From assembly GCA_003526765.1 (NCBI GenBank), contig DPXZ01000152.1:1-20192 (forward strand): DNA of 20,192 bases. Direction: 5' to 3'. This DNA is from Fervidobacterium sp. (GTDB lineage: Bacteria; Thermotogota; Thermotogae; Thermotogales; Fervidobacteriaceae). The notes below the pieces were generated by a model. It saw only the letters and a program-made list of their open reading frames with translations, was not told where the DNA came from and did not search any database. Positions 1 through 8,292 of the stretch are shown here, piece by piece. Positions within the stretch are counted from its first letter, which is position 1. Every line of letters starts with the position of its first letter. The translations under genes and the position numbers were made by a program.

Positions 1-368
1 CCGTGGTATATCACCATCGGTATGACTATCGGTAATCTGTTCGTCTTTCTATCGTATTTCTCTTCCCATATCCTCACTATGTATTTCAACAGTTGTAAGA
101 TTACTAATGGATCCTGATAGCTCTTGTGCTCGAAGAGAAAGTAGATGTATCCATCTTTACCATTTATCTTTGTCTTGTAGAGCATATCTGTGAAGCTTTC
201 TTTGAATTGCTCGTCTATGTAGCTGTTGTTCTCTTTAGTCAAATGTTTCAAGTCAACAGCTTTGGCGATTTCAGTTGGTAGGTAGTTTTGCAAGAAATCT
301 TGGGCTACTTCGATATCACCGAACATGAGTTTGAAGAAGGCATCGTGTGGGTTGGTTATATCGTTCAT
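1..368 (-). CDS. Rpn-family PD-(D/E)XK nuclease / putative transposase (partial)
   Basis: The gene is cut by the left edge; about 122 codons of its N-terminal part are visible. It opens MNDITNPHDAFFKLMFGD, continues with DFLQNYLP, then SFTDMLYKTKING, IYFLFEHKSYQD and LLKYIVRIWEEK. This is the typical opening of the Rpn family (Transposase_31, YhgA/RpnA-like), whose members are Mg/Ca-dependent nucleases that promote RecA-independent recombination in E. coli. The D of SFTDMLY and the FEHKS segment are the likely PD-(D/E)XK core (D...ExK). The ATG at 366-368 is supported by a GGAGGT ribosome binding site on the minus strand at 373-378, four bases away. These genes are often multicopy and frequently decayed. 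The visible part has no stop or frameshift, but intactness of the remainder cannot be judged. The family call is firm; the biological role in this organism is not known. Confidence 0.82.
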   Translation of the reverse strand, partial: MNDITNPHDAFFKLMFGDIEVAQDFLQNYLPTEIAKAVDLKHLTKENNSYIDEQFKESFTDMLYKTKINGKDGYIYFLFEHKSYQDPLVILQLLKYIVRIWEEKYDRKTNRLPIVIPMVIYH

Positions 369-412
369 ATTGACCTCCAGATGCATTAGATTTTGATCGA
401 TTGACCAATTTA

Positions 413-418
413 ATTATA
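413..418 (-). promoter_or_regulatory. Possible -10 box for the Rpn-family gene
   Basis: A perfect TATAAT on the minus strand lies 44 bases upstream of the Rpn start codon. No convincing -35 hexamer sits at the right spacing; the closest is ACAATT at 436-441. The call rests on the -10 box alone. Confidence 0.3.
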
Positions 419-466
419 TCATATTTGGCAGGAAAAATTGTGCCGCTCCCCATTACTTTGTTCCGC

Positions 467-1693
467 TCAATTTTGCAGTTCCATCAACCTTTTTATTCTC
501 TCCTCAGGTGATGGATGAGTATAATGCCAAGTTTTGTAAATCGGTGCTGGATTTGGATTTGAGAGATTCTCTTTCACAAGTCTTTTCAAAGATGAAATCA
601 GTGGTTGTGGACTTCCGATCAATTTTGCTGAGTATTCATCCGCTTCGTACTCCATCTTTCTTGAAAAGTAATTAGTTATTGGCTCTGCAAAGAAAATGAT
701 GGAGGTTATAAACATCAAAGCGTATGAGAAGACTGTATATGGCTGTGACACACCGAAAACGTTGTTTGCTTTGATGAAATCGTAAACAAGATTTGTAAGA
801 TAGAGAATGAGTGTAATGTAAACTGAATTCGTTAAAATTAGCTTTGGGATGTGTCTTCTCACATGGTGTCCCAATTCGTGTCCTACGATTGCGAGAATTT
901 CATCATCTGAATAAGTGAGTATTGTATCGAAAAGAACCAATCTTCTTGATTTTCCTATCCCTGTAAGATAGGCATTCTGCTTCTTCGTCCTTTTCGATGC
1001 ATCGATTTTGTATATATTTGGCACTTTAACTTTTGCCTTTTCCAATAACGCTCTCAACTTTCTTTCTAGTTCTTCGTTTTCCAGTTTACTAAATTTATAG
1101 AAAAGTGGTGCTATAAACACTGGTTGAACGAACGAGATGAATACAACAAGAGCAATTGCAAACAACGAAACTTGCCACCACCAAATTGGATAACTCAACA
1201 ACCACATAAGGACTAATAGAACTGGTATGCCAAGCAATACAGTCAGAAGTACATTCAGTATCTGGTCTCTAAAAAACAACCTCGGTTTGGTAGTATTGAA
1301 ACCATACTTTTCCTCTATAACAAAAGTGGAATAAATGCTGAATGGTAAACCCACGAGATAATCAATCAAAGTATAAATTCCGAAGAATAAAAGTGCTTGG
1401 ATAGGTAGAGACCATTTTCCGGAAAGAGCGTGTTCTAAAACGGGGAAGAGTTTTAGAACGAATACGATATCGACAGTCAAACTTACTAAACTTCCCACGA
1501 TACCAAAGTAAGTCGTATCTTTTAAATACTTTTTTGATTTCTCAAAATCTTCTGTAGAAATCTTATCTTCTAAAATATTTGGAATCTTAGCGTTTGTCCC
1601 TGTTGAATATCGTAAGTTGATAAGATCGATAACAATCTCCCAAATGGTTCTAACTATGATAACTATCAAAAATAAAGCGACGAAATAGTCCAT
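467..1693 (-). CDS. M48 family (Ste24/CAAX-protease-like) membrane zinc metallopeptidase
   Basis: A 408-residue integral membrane protease. Several hydrophobic helices occupy roughly residues 1-25, 60-85, 95-120 and 145-195, matching the Ste24-type N-terminal region. A cytosolic catalytic part follows, with the zinc motif HELGH at residues 272-276, two further hydrophobic segments (about 285-305 and 320-345), and EYEAD at 348-352. The first Glu of EYEAD is expected to be the third zinc ligand by homology with HtpX and Ste24. Length matches the Ste24 type rather than the shorter HtpX (about 290 aa). Bacteria generally lack prenylated CAAX proteins, so a housekeeping role in membrane-protein quality control is more likely than CAAX processing. 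That role is inferred. The start is fixed by an AAGGAGGAT ribosome binding site just upstream. The gene stands alone, 208 bases downstream of mutS on the same strand. Confidence 0.88.
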   Translation of the reverse strand: MDYFVALFLIVIIVRTIWEIVIDLINLRYSTGTNAKIPNILEDKISTEDFEKSKKYLKDTTYFGIVGSLVSLTVDIVFVLKLFPVLEHALSGKWSLPIQALLFFGIYTLIDYLVGLPFSIYSTFVIEEKYGFNTTKPRLFFRDQILNVLLTVLLGIPVLLVLMWLLSYPIWWWQVSLFAIALVVFISFVQPVFIAPLFYKFSKLENEELERKLRALLEKAKVKVPNIYKIDASKRTKKQNAYLTGIGKSRRLVLFDTILTYSDDEILAIVGHELGHHVRRHIPKLILTNSVYITLILYLTNLVYDFIKANNVFGVSQPYTVFSYALMFITSIIFFAEPITNYFSRKMEYEADEYSAKLIGSPQPLISSLKRLVKENLSNPNPAPIYKTWHYTHPSPEERIKRLMELQN

Positions 1694-1901
1694 GCACTAA
1701 TCCTCCTTAACGCTCGAATCTTTAAATCTGGCACAAATAAGCAAATAAGAATAGACTAAGTGAGCCCTTGATACTGAGGTTTGAGTTTTAGCACAAATAG
1801 AAAGTTGATGATATGTATAAAAATCGGTTTAGAAATCACATAAGTCTTTGCAGTGGTCATAATATTCTTCATCAAAGGTCCGGAATTTCAATAATCTAAG
1901 A
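1694..1901. other. Intergenic region between mutS and the M48 peptidase gene
   Basis: These 208 bases hold the ribosome binding site of the peptidase gene and presumably its promoter, but I see no convincing pair of -35/-10 boxes. GCACAAATA occurs twice, at 1731-1739 and 1791-1799, exactly 60 bases apart. This is short and may be chance. No open reading frame with coding character is evident. Confidence 0.4.
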
Positions 1902-4367
1902 TTAAAACAATCTCATCTGTCCCTCTGGGACAGATTTTTTCATCGATCTCAGTTTTTTCATCTGTCCTTCTTTCAGTATACCTATCTTCTTTTCAACCTC
2001 GCTCTTTTCCGATATAACGTCAAGTATTTGTCTTGCCCGTTCAACTATGCTCTCAGGTAAACCTGCAATTGCCGCTACTTCTATACCGTAACTTCTATCT
2101 GCAACGCCTTCCACAACTTTGTGTAGGAATACCACACCTTCATCTGTCTCTTTCACATCGATCGTGAGGTCCTTTATACCGGGATATATATCTGCAAGTT
2201 CGGTCAATTCCGTAAAATGCGTTGCAAAGATCGTCTTACATCTCAATTCGTTGTATATGTACTCACTCATTGCCCACGCAATACTTATTCCATCGAAAGT
2301 GCTTGTTCCTCTCCCCACTTCATCGAGCAAAACCAAGCTCCTCTCCGTTGCCTTTGACAAAATCAGTGCTACTTCATTCATCTCGGTTAGAAATGTGCTC
2401 TTACCAGTTGAGATATCATCCCTTGCGCCCATGCGAGTGAATATCCTATCGAATATTGGTAGTCTTGCACGCCTTGCAGGTACAAAAGAACCAATCTGCG
2501 CCATCAACGCTATCAAGCCCACCTGTCTTATGTACGTACTCTTTCCGCTCATGTTCGGTCCTGTGAGGATGAACATCCTCAAGCTCTTGTCCATGAATAT
2601 ATCGTTCGGCACGAATTCTGGAACGAATCGTTCAACGACTGGATGCCTACCTTCCAACACTTCAAAGATGGTAGAACCATCTTCAGATATCTCAGGCTTT
2701 ACGTAGCCATACTGCTTGGCAACATACGCAAAATCTATGTATATATCGATCCAGCTGATCGTTTCAGATAACACTCGCATTTGAGGAGTTTGTGATTTCA
2801 ACGCATCGCACAGTTGCCTGAAGATCACGTGTTCGAGCTCATCTACCTTCTCCCTCGCCGAGAGGATCTTCTGCTCAAATTCTTTGAGTTGTGGTGTTGT
2901 ATATCTTTCTGCATTAACGAGCGTCTGCACTCTAACGTAGTCGCTCGGTGCATCCTTCGCTTGACCCTTTGGGATTTCTATGTAATAGCCGAACACGGTG
3001 TTGTATCCGACTCTCAGTTTTTGCAGATTCGTCCTCACCCGTTCGGTCTCTTCAAATTTTTTCAATCTTTCATTCGAATGATGGAGGAGGTCTCTATACT
3101 CGTCTAATTCTTTCGAGACACCCTCACGTATGACCTTGCCTTCGCCAAGCTCACTATTTATCTCTTCGTACAATGTAGTTGTCACTATCTCTTTAACATT
3201 CGATAAATCTGGTAAGTTCTGTAGCAAAGGCGACAGGCTCTCATTGGTGGAGAGCGCATCTGCGATCGGTTCGATCGCTTCGAGTGTTGCTCTCAAGCTC
3301 AATAAATCTTTTGGCTTTGCACTATCGTATTCGAGTCTGTTAATTATCCTCTCCAAATCGTAAACACCATCAAGGTATTCCCTAACCTCGTTGGTGAGTA
3401 GTGAATCTTCGTAGAATGCCTCGACCATAGAAAGCCTTTTGGCAATCTCTTCTTTGGCCTTCAGTGGATGTAATATGACCCACTTTAGAAGCCTTGCACC
3501 CATCGGTGTTTTTGTCTTGTTTAGCACGTCGTACAAATTCTTTCCACGCTCGCCCGGAATGAGCGAGAGGTTCTCTACAGTCGTAGCATCCAACGTCATG
3601 TATATGGATTCCTCGAGTATGCGCGGTGTTTTCAACTTTGCTTGCTTGTTCAACGTGTACTGGAGGTATTTTATCGTTGCACCGAGTGGCTTGACTGATT
3701 CCCCCAATTCAAAATGATCTATTGAAGCTAATCCATACGCTTCTTTTATCGTTTGTACTTCGTTGGAATAGTACCATTCATCCAATTTATCGATGAAGAT
3801 ATTTTTCAATTCCGTCAGCTTTGGGTAAAGCGATTCCGGGCAGATGATCTGCGAGACGCGATGAGTTTGTACAAAGTCATACACACCATCAACGTTGTCC
3901 ATGTTCGTTACGATCACCTCTCCGGTAGACGTATCAACCAAAACACATATGACCATACCATCTTTTGTCTCGTATAGAGACATCATGTAGTTGTTCTCCA
4001 CACTGAGCATCTCATCTTCGATAATCGTTCCCGGAGTGACGACGCGCGTCACTTCTCTTTTCACTATCCCCTTAGCGGTCGCCGGGTCCTCCATCTGATC
4101 GCAAATCGCAACTTTGTAACCGTTTTCAACGAGCTTTTTCAGATAATTATCGAGTGCGTGGTACGGGATACCGGCCATCGGCGAATCCTGCCTTTTTGTG
4201 AGCACTATGTTCAGCACCTTTGAAACAGTTACCGCATCATCGAAAAAAGCCTCGTAAAAATCGCCGAGACGAAAGAGCAAGATCGCATCTTTGTACTTTG
4301 CCTTTATATCCAGATATTGTTTCATCATGGGTGTCAACTTGACATTACCAAACAAATTCTGAGCCAC
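1902..4367 (-). CDS. mutS: DNA mismatch repair protein MutS
   Basis: MutS recognises mispairs and short loops and, with MutL, starts strand-directed repair. The N-terminal domain begins [17 protein letters not shown] and carries GDFYEAFF, the Phe-x-Glu mismatch-reading motif. The lever/clamp region follows, then the ABC-type ATPase: Walker A GPNMSGKS at about residue 606 (counted from the upstream GTG at 4374-4376), Walker [17 protein letters not shown] and the ATHFTEL motif. At about 820 residues it is full length. The protein ends in QMRLF, which fits a beta-clamp-binding motif. A GTG at 4374-4376 extends the frame by three codons but lies inside the ribosome binding site AGAGGTG (4374-4380). 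The GTG at 4365-4367, six bases beyond that site, is therefore the more likely start. It lies 37 bases downstream of tsaB and probably shares its transcript. Confidence 0.97.
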   Translation of the reverse strand: MAQNLFGNVKLTPMMKQYLDIKAKYKDAILLFRLGDFYEAFFDDAVTVSKVLNIVLTKRQDSPMAGIPYHALDNYLKKLVENGYKVAICDQMEDPATAKGIVKREVTRVVTPGTIIEDEMLSVENNYMMSLYETKDGMVICVLVDTSTGEVIVTNMDNVDGVYDFVQTHRVSQIICPESLYPKLTELKNIFIDKLDEWYYSNEVQTIKEAYGLASIDHFELGESVKPLGATIKYLQYTLNKQAKLKTPRILEESIYMTLDATTVENLSLIPGERGKNLYDVLNKTKTPMGARLLKWVILHPLKAKEEIAKRLSMVEAFYEDSLLTNEVREYLDGVYDLERIINRLEYDSAKPKDLLSLRATLEAIEPIADALSTNESLSPLLQNLPDLSNVKEIVTTTLYEEINSELGEGKVIREGVSKELDEYRDLLHHSNERLKKFEETERVRTNLQKLRVGYNTVFGYYIEIPKGQAKDAPSDYVRVQTLVNAERYTTPQLKEFEQKILSAREKVDELEHVIFRQLCDALKSQTPQMRVLSETISWIDIYIDFAYVAKQYGYVKPEISEDGSTIFEVLEGRHPVVERFVPEFVPNDIFMDKSLRMFILTGPNMSGKSTYIRQVGLIALMAQIGSFVPARRARLPIFDRIFTRMGARDDISTGKSTFLTEMNEVALILSKATERSLVLLDEVGRGTSTFDGISIAWAMSEYIYNELRCKTIFATHFTELTELADIYPGIKDLTIDVKETDEGVVFLHKVVEGVADRSYGIEVAAIAGLPESIVERARQILDVISEKSEVEKKIGILKEGQMKKLRSMKKSVPEGQMRLF
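1915..1940 (+). terminator. Hairpin plus T6 inside the 3' end of mutS, oriented on the plus strand
   Basis: Arms ATCTGTCCC (1915-1923) and GGGACAGAT (1927-1935) form a perfect nine-base-pair stem around a TCT loop. A run of six T (1935-1940) follows on the plus strand. This is the layout of an intrinsic terminator, but for rightward transcription, antisense to mutS. On the minus strand the stem is preceded by A6 and has no immediate T run, so it does not look like a terminator for mutS itself. It overlaps codons near the C-terminal end (VPEGQM). Function is unproven. Confidence 0.5.
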
Positions 4368-4373
4368 CAACTT

Positions 4374-4380
4374 CACCTCT
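4374..4380 (-). promoter_or_regulatory. Ribosome binding site that places the mutS start at 4365-4367
   Basis: AGAGGTG on the minus strand is the only good Shine-Dalgarno sequence before mutS. Its last three bases form the GTG that opens the longest frame, so initiation at the next in-frame GTG, six bases further on, gives normal spacing. Confidence 0.6.
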
Positions 4381-4404
4381 TAGTTACCATTAACTTCATT
4401 TAGA

Positions 4405-5064
4405 CTATTTAGACTCTCTTTGTTTCTTTTCGAAATTCAATTCCGCTATGCTCTTTTGCAAGTACAAAGGTTCAACTAACTCGACGAAATTCGCCTTTTC
4501 AATCTCTTCTACAGTTAACTTGAACAACTTCCGGGCACTTGGAAAGTTGTAATCTGTTGATTCCAATCTCTGCTCGAAAAATTCTGCACCATCGCCGATG
4601 CAGACTTTCGGCTCGTAACAACTTATCTTCTCTCTTATCGATTCCACGTCATCTATGAACGGACGTTCGATCTCCACAAGCCTTCCACTGCTGTCCCCAT
4701 GATAAACTCCACCGTACAGATAACCCTCCCGAGCCTTTCTGACAACGACAATGTAACCTTCATAGAACTCAAGATTTGAAGCGATCAACTTCAGCGAATT
4801 TATCTGCACAAATTTCTTTCCCACACCCAATCCACTTGCAAACGCAATACCAACACGAAGTCCCGTCAAACTTCCAGGTCCAATGCCTATGCCCACACAA
4901 TCGAGATCGCGAAAATTCACCTCTGGCATCTTCTTAATCACTTGAGAAATCTGAATTCCGTGTTTTGCCTTCGTTTCCAACTCAATTGAGCACTTCATGT
5001 CATCATCGAAATAACAAGCCACTACACGTGATGTTGACGTATCTATTGAAAAGACTTTCAACAC
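4405..5064 (-). CDS. tsaB: tRNA threonylcarbamoyladenosine (t6A) biosynthesis protein TsaB
   Basis: TsaB is the non-catalytic ASKHA-fold partner of TsaD in the TsaD-TsaB-TsaE complex that makes t6A at position 37 of ANN-decoding tRNAs. The 219-residue length is typical. The first strand MLKVFSIDTSTSRVVACYFDDD is the family's phosphate-1-like start, and CVGIGIGPGSLTGLRVGIAFASG is the highly conserved TsaB/TsaD segment (about residues 56-78). The start is GTG at 5062-5064, preceded six bases upstream by AAGGGAG. Like TsaB elsewhere, it lacks the TsaD metal-binding histidine motif. It is the first gene of a probable tsaB-mutS operon, with a promoter just upstream. The shared transcript with mutS is a layout inference, not a known functional link. 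Confidence 0.93.
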   Translation of the reverse strand: MLKVFSIDTSTSRVVACYFDDDMKCSIELETKAKHGIQISQVIKKMPEVNFRDLDCVGIGIGPGSLTGLRVGIAFASGLGVGKKFVQINSLKLIASNLEFYEGYIVVVRKAREGYLYGGVYHGDSSGRLVEIERPFIDDVESIREKISCYEPKVCIGDGAEFFEQRLESTDYNFPSARKLFKLTVEEIEKANFVELVEPLYLQKSIAELNFEKKQRESK

Positions 5065-5135
5065 AATTCGCTCCCTTCAAAATTCACAATATTCACAATG
5101 CCGTTGCTACAATACAAGCTATAGTAAGCTATATT

Positions 5136-5164
5136 ATTTTATCACATCCGAGAATCGTTTTGAA
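5136..5164 (-). promoter_or_regulatory. Probable sigma-A-type promoter of tsaB-mutS
   Basis: On the minus strand, -35 TTCAAA (5159-5164) and -10 TAAAAT (5136-5141) are separated by exactly 17 bases, matching the consensus at four and five of six positions. The -10 box lies 71 bases upstream of the tsaB GTG. Confidence 0.55.
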
Positions 5165-5222
5165 TATTATCAAGACAAATGAAAGAGAAAAGTAGAAAGC
5201 CTACAGTCTTTTTATGTTATAC

Positions 5223-5228
5223 TATAAT
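5223..5228 (+). promoter_or_regulatory. Possible -10 box for the plus-strand methyltransferase gene
   Basis: A perfect TATAAT lies 119 bases upstream of the methyltransferase ATG, in the divergent gap with tsaB. No good -35 box lies 16-18 bases upstream; CCTACA at 5200-5205 is the closest. The leader is long and purine-rich and ends in a strong AGGAGGA ribosome binding site at 5331-5337. Confidence 0.35.
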
Positions 5229-5347
5229 CGATGTTATAGACACACTATTATGTTAAGAAGATTGTAAGTAATCAAGCAAGAAGAGAGAAGAGTTTTTAAG
5301 AATCAAGATAAATGAAACATAATTCTTCATAGGAGGAATGATTCATT

Positions 5348-6298
5348 ATGGCAGTTGAACAGACTGCAAAGACTAGTAAAATTCTTAGGACTATGACAGA
5401 AATAACGTATGAAGACTACAAGAAATTTGTGAACGAACATTCGGCGGTAACTATTGAAGATGTAGAAATAAAATTAGGTGTAAACTGGATTATAAAATCA
5501 TATGGTCCACCGAGTGATTACAAATTAGAAAAGACAACAGTTTGGAGTTTTCCAGACAGAGGCAAATGGGCTACTCACCAAGGGAATTATAGAGGAAATT
5601 GGTCACCATACATCCCTAGAAACTTGATCTTAAAATATACGAAAAAAGGAGATTGGATTCTTGATCAAATGATGGGTAGTGGTACAACGTTAGTTGAAGC
5701 AAAGTTATTGGAAAGAAATGCAATAGGTTTGGATATCAACCTTGACGCAGTTATGGTTGCAAGAGATCGTTTAAACTTTTATTACAGTCCTTTATTCCCC
5801 GATTATGTTGAGCCAACTATAAAAACATATTGTGGAGATGCAAGAAACCTAGATAAGATAGATGATTGCACGATAGATTTTATAGCAACTCATCCACCCT
5901 ATGCAAATATAATTACATATACAAAGACTAAGAAATTGGAAGATGACCTTTCTCAGTTGTCATTTGATGAATTCATGGACGGAATGAAAGTTGTAGCGAG
6001 AGAATCTTTTAGAGTTCTGAAACCGGGCAAGGTATGTGCAATTTTAATCGGCGATACCCGTAAGTATAAACACTACATACCCATCGCATTGCGAGTAATG
6101 GAAACATTTTTGGATTGTGAATTTGTATTAAAAGAAGATATTATAAAAATACAGTGGAATATGAAAGGCACTCGTGAGAACTGGAATGGAAAAGAATATG
6201 ACTTTTACTTGATCGAACACGAGCACATTTTCGTTTTTGAAAAACCTTCAGATCAAATCGAAATTAAAAAATACAAATTTAGTTCAAAGTGGTGGTAG
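5348..6298 (+). CDS. DNA methyltransferase (N6-adenine or N4-cytosine), X-I-IV motif order
   Basis: A 316-residue SAM-dependent DNA methyltransferase. A motif X-like stretch (HQGNYRGNWSPYIPRNLI, about residues 78-95) leads into motif I, DQMMGSGTT (106-114), and the acidic strand-2 end GLDIN. Catalytic motif IV is THPPY (181-185). HPPY replaces the usual DPPY/SPPY, so the target base cannot be told with confidence. Motif I preceding IV with X at the front gives a gamma-like order, unlike the beta-class DpnA/MboC second methyltransferases that usually accompany DpnII-type systems. The C-terminal third (LKPGKVCAILIGDTRKYKH onward) completes the SAM fold. The ATG at 5348 follows AGGAGGA with somewhat long spacing; Met16 is an alternative. 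It converges with the DpnII-like endonuclease gene, 57 bases apart, and probably belongs to the same restriction-modification island. Sequence specificity is unknown. Confidence 0.82.
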   Translation: MAVEQTAKTSKILRTMTEITYEDYKKFVNEHSAVTIEDVEIKLGVNWIIKSYGPPSDYKLEKTTVWSFPDRGKWATHQGNYRGNWSPYIPRNLILKYTKKGDWILDQMMGSGTTLVEAKLLERNAIGLDINLDAVMVARDRLNFYYSPLFPDYVEPTIKTYCGDARNLDKIDDCTIDFIATHPPYANIITYTKTKKLEDDLSQLSFDEFMDGMKVVARESFRVLKPGKVCAILIGDTRKYKHYIPIALRVMETFLDCEFVLKEDIIKIQWNMKGTRENWNGKEYDFYLIEHEHIFVFEKPSDQIEIKKYKFSSKWW

Positions 6299-6355
6299 CA
6301 TGATTATCACTAAACATATTTTCCAGAAATTTCAAAACAATTTTTCAACAAATAT

Positions 6356-7300
6356 CTACAAGCCTTTTGATATTATTTCTTCAAGGATACCGTTCTCTAC
6401 CATATCAAGATTGAGTATATAGTCTACTTTATCAAAAGCTTCTCGAAGCGATTTTCTGGAGGCCTTCCAACCAGTTCCATCTGTAATCCAAATAAAACCA
6501 TGCTCCGGTGTTTGTCTTTTTATGAGGTCAAATAAAGTAACAAATTCCCCAGCAACGGATTTAAGTTTTGAACCACTAACTTCGTAGTAGTTAGTTTCGA
6601 TGATGTACAACTTTTTACCATTATCTATTGCAAAATCAAATGAACGCTCTGATTTATCAATCGATACCTGATATCCGAGCTTTTCATGGATTTTGCTAGG
6701 CGTTGCTTGAGCAATGTAACGGTAACTGTGAACTGAACATAATTTTTTAATAAATAGCTCGACTATCATTTCCATATGATGGCCTGTTCGGTTTTTTCTA
6801 CTGTTGCTATCAAGTCCAACTTCGACTCCAAGAACATAATCTTCAACACATTTTATATTGTTGTTTTCAAATATTCTGAGAAGTCCACTCTTTTCTGCAA
6901 ATTCGGCTAATGCTTCTACTTCTTCTGTTGTATATACACATTTTTTGTCGAATTTATATTCCTTATAATTGAGCACGTTGTCTTCGAGTGGCTCAATAAC
7001 TTTAACACTAAAATCGTCATTTTTCTTTCGCAAAGCTAGTAACATTGGAAGCACTTCAACTATTTCTGGGTATCTACTAACTAACATCTTGAATTCGTTT
7101 CTTACATTCTTCTTACCAACAAGATAGTTCAAGATATTCAACGTAACTTCAACTTTCCCAACATTGTTCAAAACTTTTTCCCAAGCAACAAAAAAATCCC
7201 ATCCTTTTATTGTTTCTTTTGTATGGTTAACCAAATACTCAAATACTTCATCTGCATTTGTGCAGTTTATTTTCCTTTCAAAAAGATCTGTATATTTCAT
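6356..7300 (-). CDS. DpnII/MboI-family type II restriction endonuclease (predicted GATC)
   Basis: A 314-residue protein with the features of the DpnII family (cleaves before GATC when unmethylated). The conserved segment GLDSNSRKNRTGHHMEMIVELFI lies at about 162-184. The PD-(D/E)XK-like core follows: FDFAIDNGKKLYIIETNYY with D222 and E235, where the usual Lys is replaced by Asn237, as I recall for this family. Next comes SGSKLKSVAGEF (242-253), another family landmark. Length is slightly above the roughly 290 residues usual for DpnII. It starts at the ATG at 7298-7300 behind a GAGGGGAG ribosome binding site and lies 15 bases downstream of the Dam-type methyltransferase, so both are almost certainly one transcript with the protective methyltransferase first. 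GATC specificity is inferred from family and neighbour. The motifs look intact. Confidence 0.88.
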   Translation of the reverse strand: MKYTDLFERKINCTNADEVFEYLVNHTKETIKGWDFFVAWEKVLNNVGKVEVTLNILNYLVGKKNVRNEFKMLVSRYPEIVEVLPMLLALRKKNDDFSVKVIEPLEDNVLNYKEYKFDKKCVYTTEEVEALAEFAEKSGLLRIFENNNIKCVEDYVLGVEVGLDSNSRKNRTGHHMEMIVELFIKKLCSVHSYRYIAQATPSKIHEKLGYQVSIDKSERSFDFAIDNGKKLYIIETNYYEVSGSKLKSVAGEFVTLFDLIKRQTPEHGFIWITDGTGWKASRKSLREAFDKVDYILNLDMVENGILEEIISKGL

Positions 7301-7315
7301 GCTACTCTTCTCCCC

Positions 7316-8263
7316 TCACATTACCGCGTAGTTTGTGACAAGTATTTCATTTACAAACCCTCTGCCTTCAGATTTGGAATTAATCATCCGTCGAGCTCTT
7401 ACCCTATGAATGTGGAAATTCTCGTATAATTTATCGAAAAAATTGTCATTGCAATCGACGTTTTTTGGATCAGAATTGCTAAGCATGAGAAATGCACTTC
7501 TCTCATTCATCTCTTCAAAAAAATGGGCAAGTTGAATCTGCTGTTCATCCGTAAAATCGTACTTACTATAAGACGTGAAATTCGATGTAATGCTAAGTGG
7601 CCTATACGGTGGATCAAAATAAGCAAAAGTATCTTTGTCAATATATCGTGCACTTTCAGTATAATCACCAACAAATATGTGTACTTTTTGAAGCAACATA
7701 CTCGCAGCGCACAAGTTCTTCTCATCGCATATGGTCGGATTCTTGTAATTTCCAAATGGTACATTGAAGAGTCCCAAACGATTGACACGATAAAGTCCGT
7801 TGTAACATGTACGATTCAGAAAAATGAACTGCGCTGCTCGTTTGATGTTCAAATCATTATTTCTTGCATCGTAGGAATTATATACATTTCTGACCTGATA
7901 ATAAAATTCTTTGCGATCTTCTTCATTTAGTTTTAAAAATCCCTGTTCTAATTTCGAAAGCTCATCCACTAAACTTCGAACATTGTCCCTAATTACAATG
8001 TATGTATTTATCAGATCTTCATTAATATCAAATATGTAGGCACTTTCTATCTTGTAATTTTGTAAGACGTTGAATAATACAGCCCCGCTACCAACAAAGG
8101 GCTCTATGTATTTTTTTATATGTCCCTTCCTAAGTTGAACCGGATAAAACTTTTCAAAAATATCAAGTAATTGCCCCTTTCCTCCGGCCCACTTCAAAAA
8201 AGGCCTTGCTGGTATTGGTAAACTGACAGCAGCTAATGGTTCCAATAGGTCCCCACCTCTCAT
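7316..8263 (-). CDS. DpnM/Dam-type DNA adenine-N6 methyltransferase (predicted GATC)
   Basis: An alpha-class (D12) adenine methyltransferase of up to 315 residues. PFLKWAGGKGQ (21-31) is motif X, EPFVGSGAVLF (54-64) is the SAM-binding motif I, and YFDPPYRPL with DPPY at 217-220 is catalytic motif IV; the target-recognition region lies between I and IV. It should transfer a methyl group to adenine in GATC and protect the host from the endonuclease encoded 15 bases downstream. The ATG at 8261-8263 opens the longest frame but has no good ribosome binding site. AGAGGTGG (8253-8260) lies inside the frame, and the in-frame TTG at 8243-8245 sits seven bases beyond it, so translation may begin there; nothing of the enzyme core would be lost. 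A promoter is proposed about 30 bases upstream, with a GATC site in its spacer. Confidence 0.92.
   Translation of the reverse strand: MRGGDLLEPLAAVSLPIPARPFLKWAGGKGQLLDIFEKFYPVQLRKGHIKKYIEPFVGSGAVLFNVLQNYKIESAYIFDINEDLINTYIVIRDNVRSLVDELSKLEQGFLKLNEEDRKEFYYQVRNVYNSYDARNNDLNIKRAAQFIFLNRTCYNGLYRVNRLGLFNVPFGNYKNPTICDEKNLCAASMLLQKVHIFVGDYTESARYIDKDTFAYFDPPYRPLSITSNFTSYSKYDFTDEQQIQLAHFFEEMNERSAFLMLSNSDPKNVDCNDNFFDKLYENFHIHRVRARRMINSKSEGRGFVNEILVTNYAVM
8253..8260 (-). promoter_or_regulatory. Ribosome binding site favouring a TTG start for the Dam-type gene
   Basis: AGAGGTGG on the minus strand is seven bases before the in-frame TTG at 8243-8245. No comparable sequence precedes the upstream ATG at 8261-8263. 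An inefficient TTG start would suit low methyltransferase expression, but this is only inferred. Confidence 0.45.
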
Positions 8264-8292
8264 TCTTAATCTATTCCAACCAACAATATTCT

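Noticed and set aside
1731..1799. GCACAAATA repeated 60 bases apart upstream of the M48 peptidase gene
   Set aside because: Nine bases in an A/T-rich gap can recur by chance, and neither copy has symmetry or a fixed relation to a promoter.
2119..3977. Several plus-strand open frames opposite mutS, up to 195 codons
   Set aside because: They are shadows of the conserved mutS frame, lack ribosome binding sites and show no recognisable domains.
5290..5330. Hairpin AAGAAT/ATTCTT before the ribosome binding site of the plus-strand methyltransferase
   Set aside because: A six-base, A/T-only stem with a loop of about 20 bases would not be stable at thermophile temperatures.
6299..6355. Possible bidirectional terminator between the convergent methyltransferase and endonuclease genes
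   Set aside because: The 57 bases are A/T-rich, but I find no stem of useful length followed by a T run on either strand.
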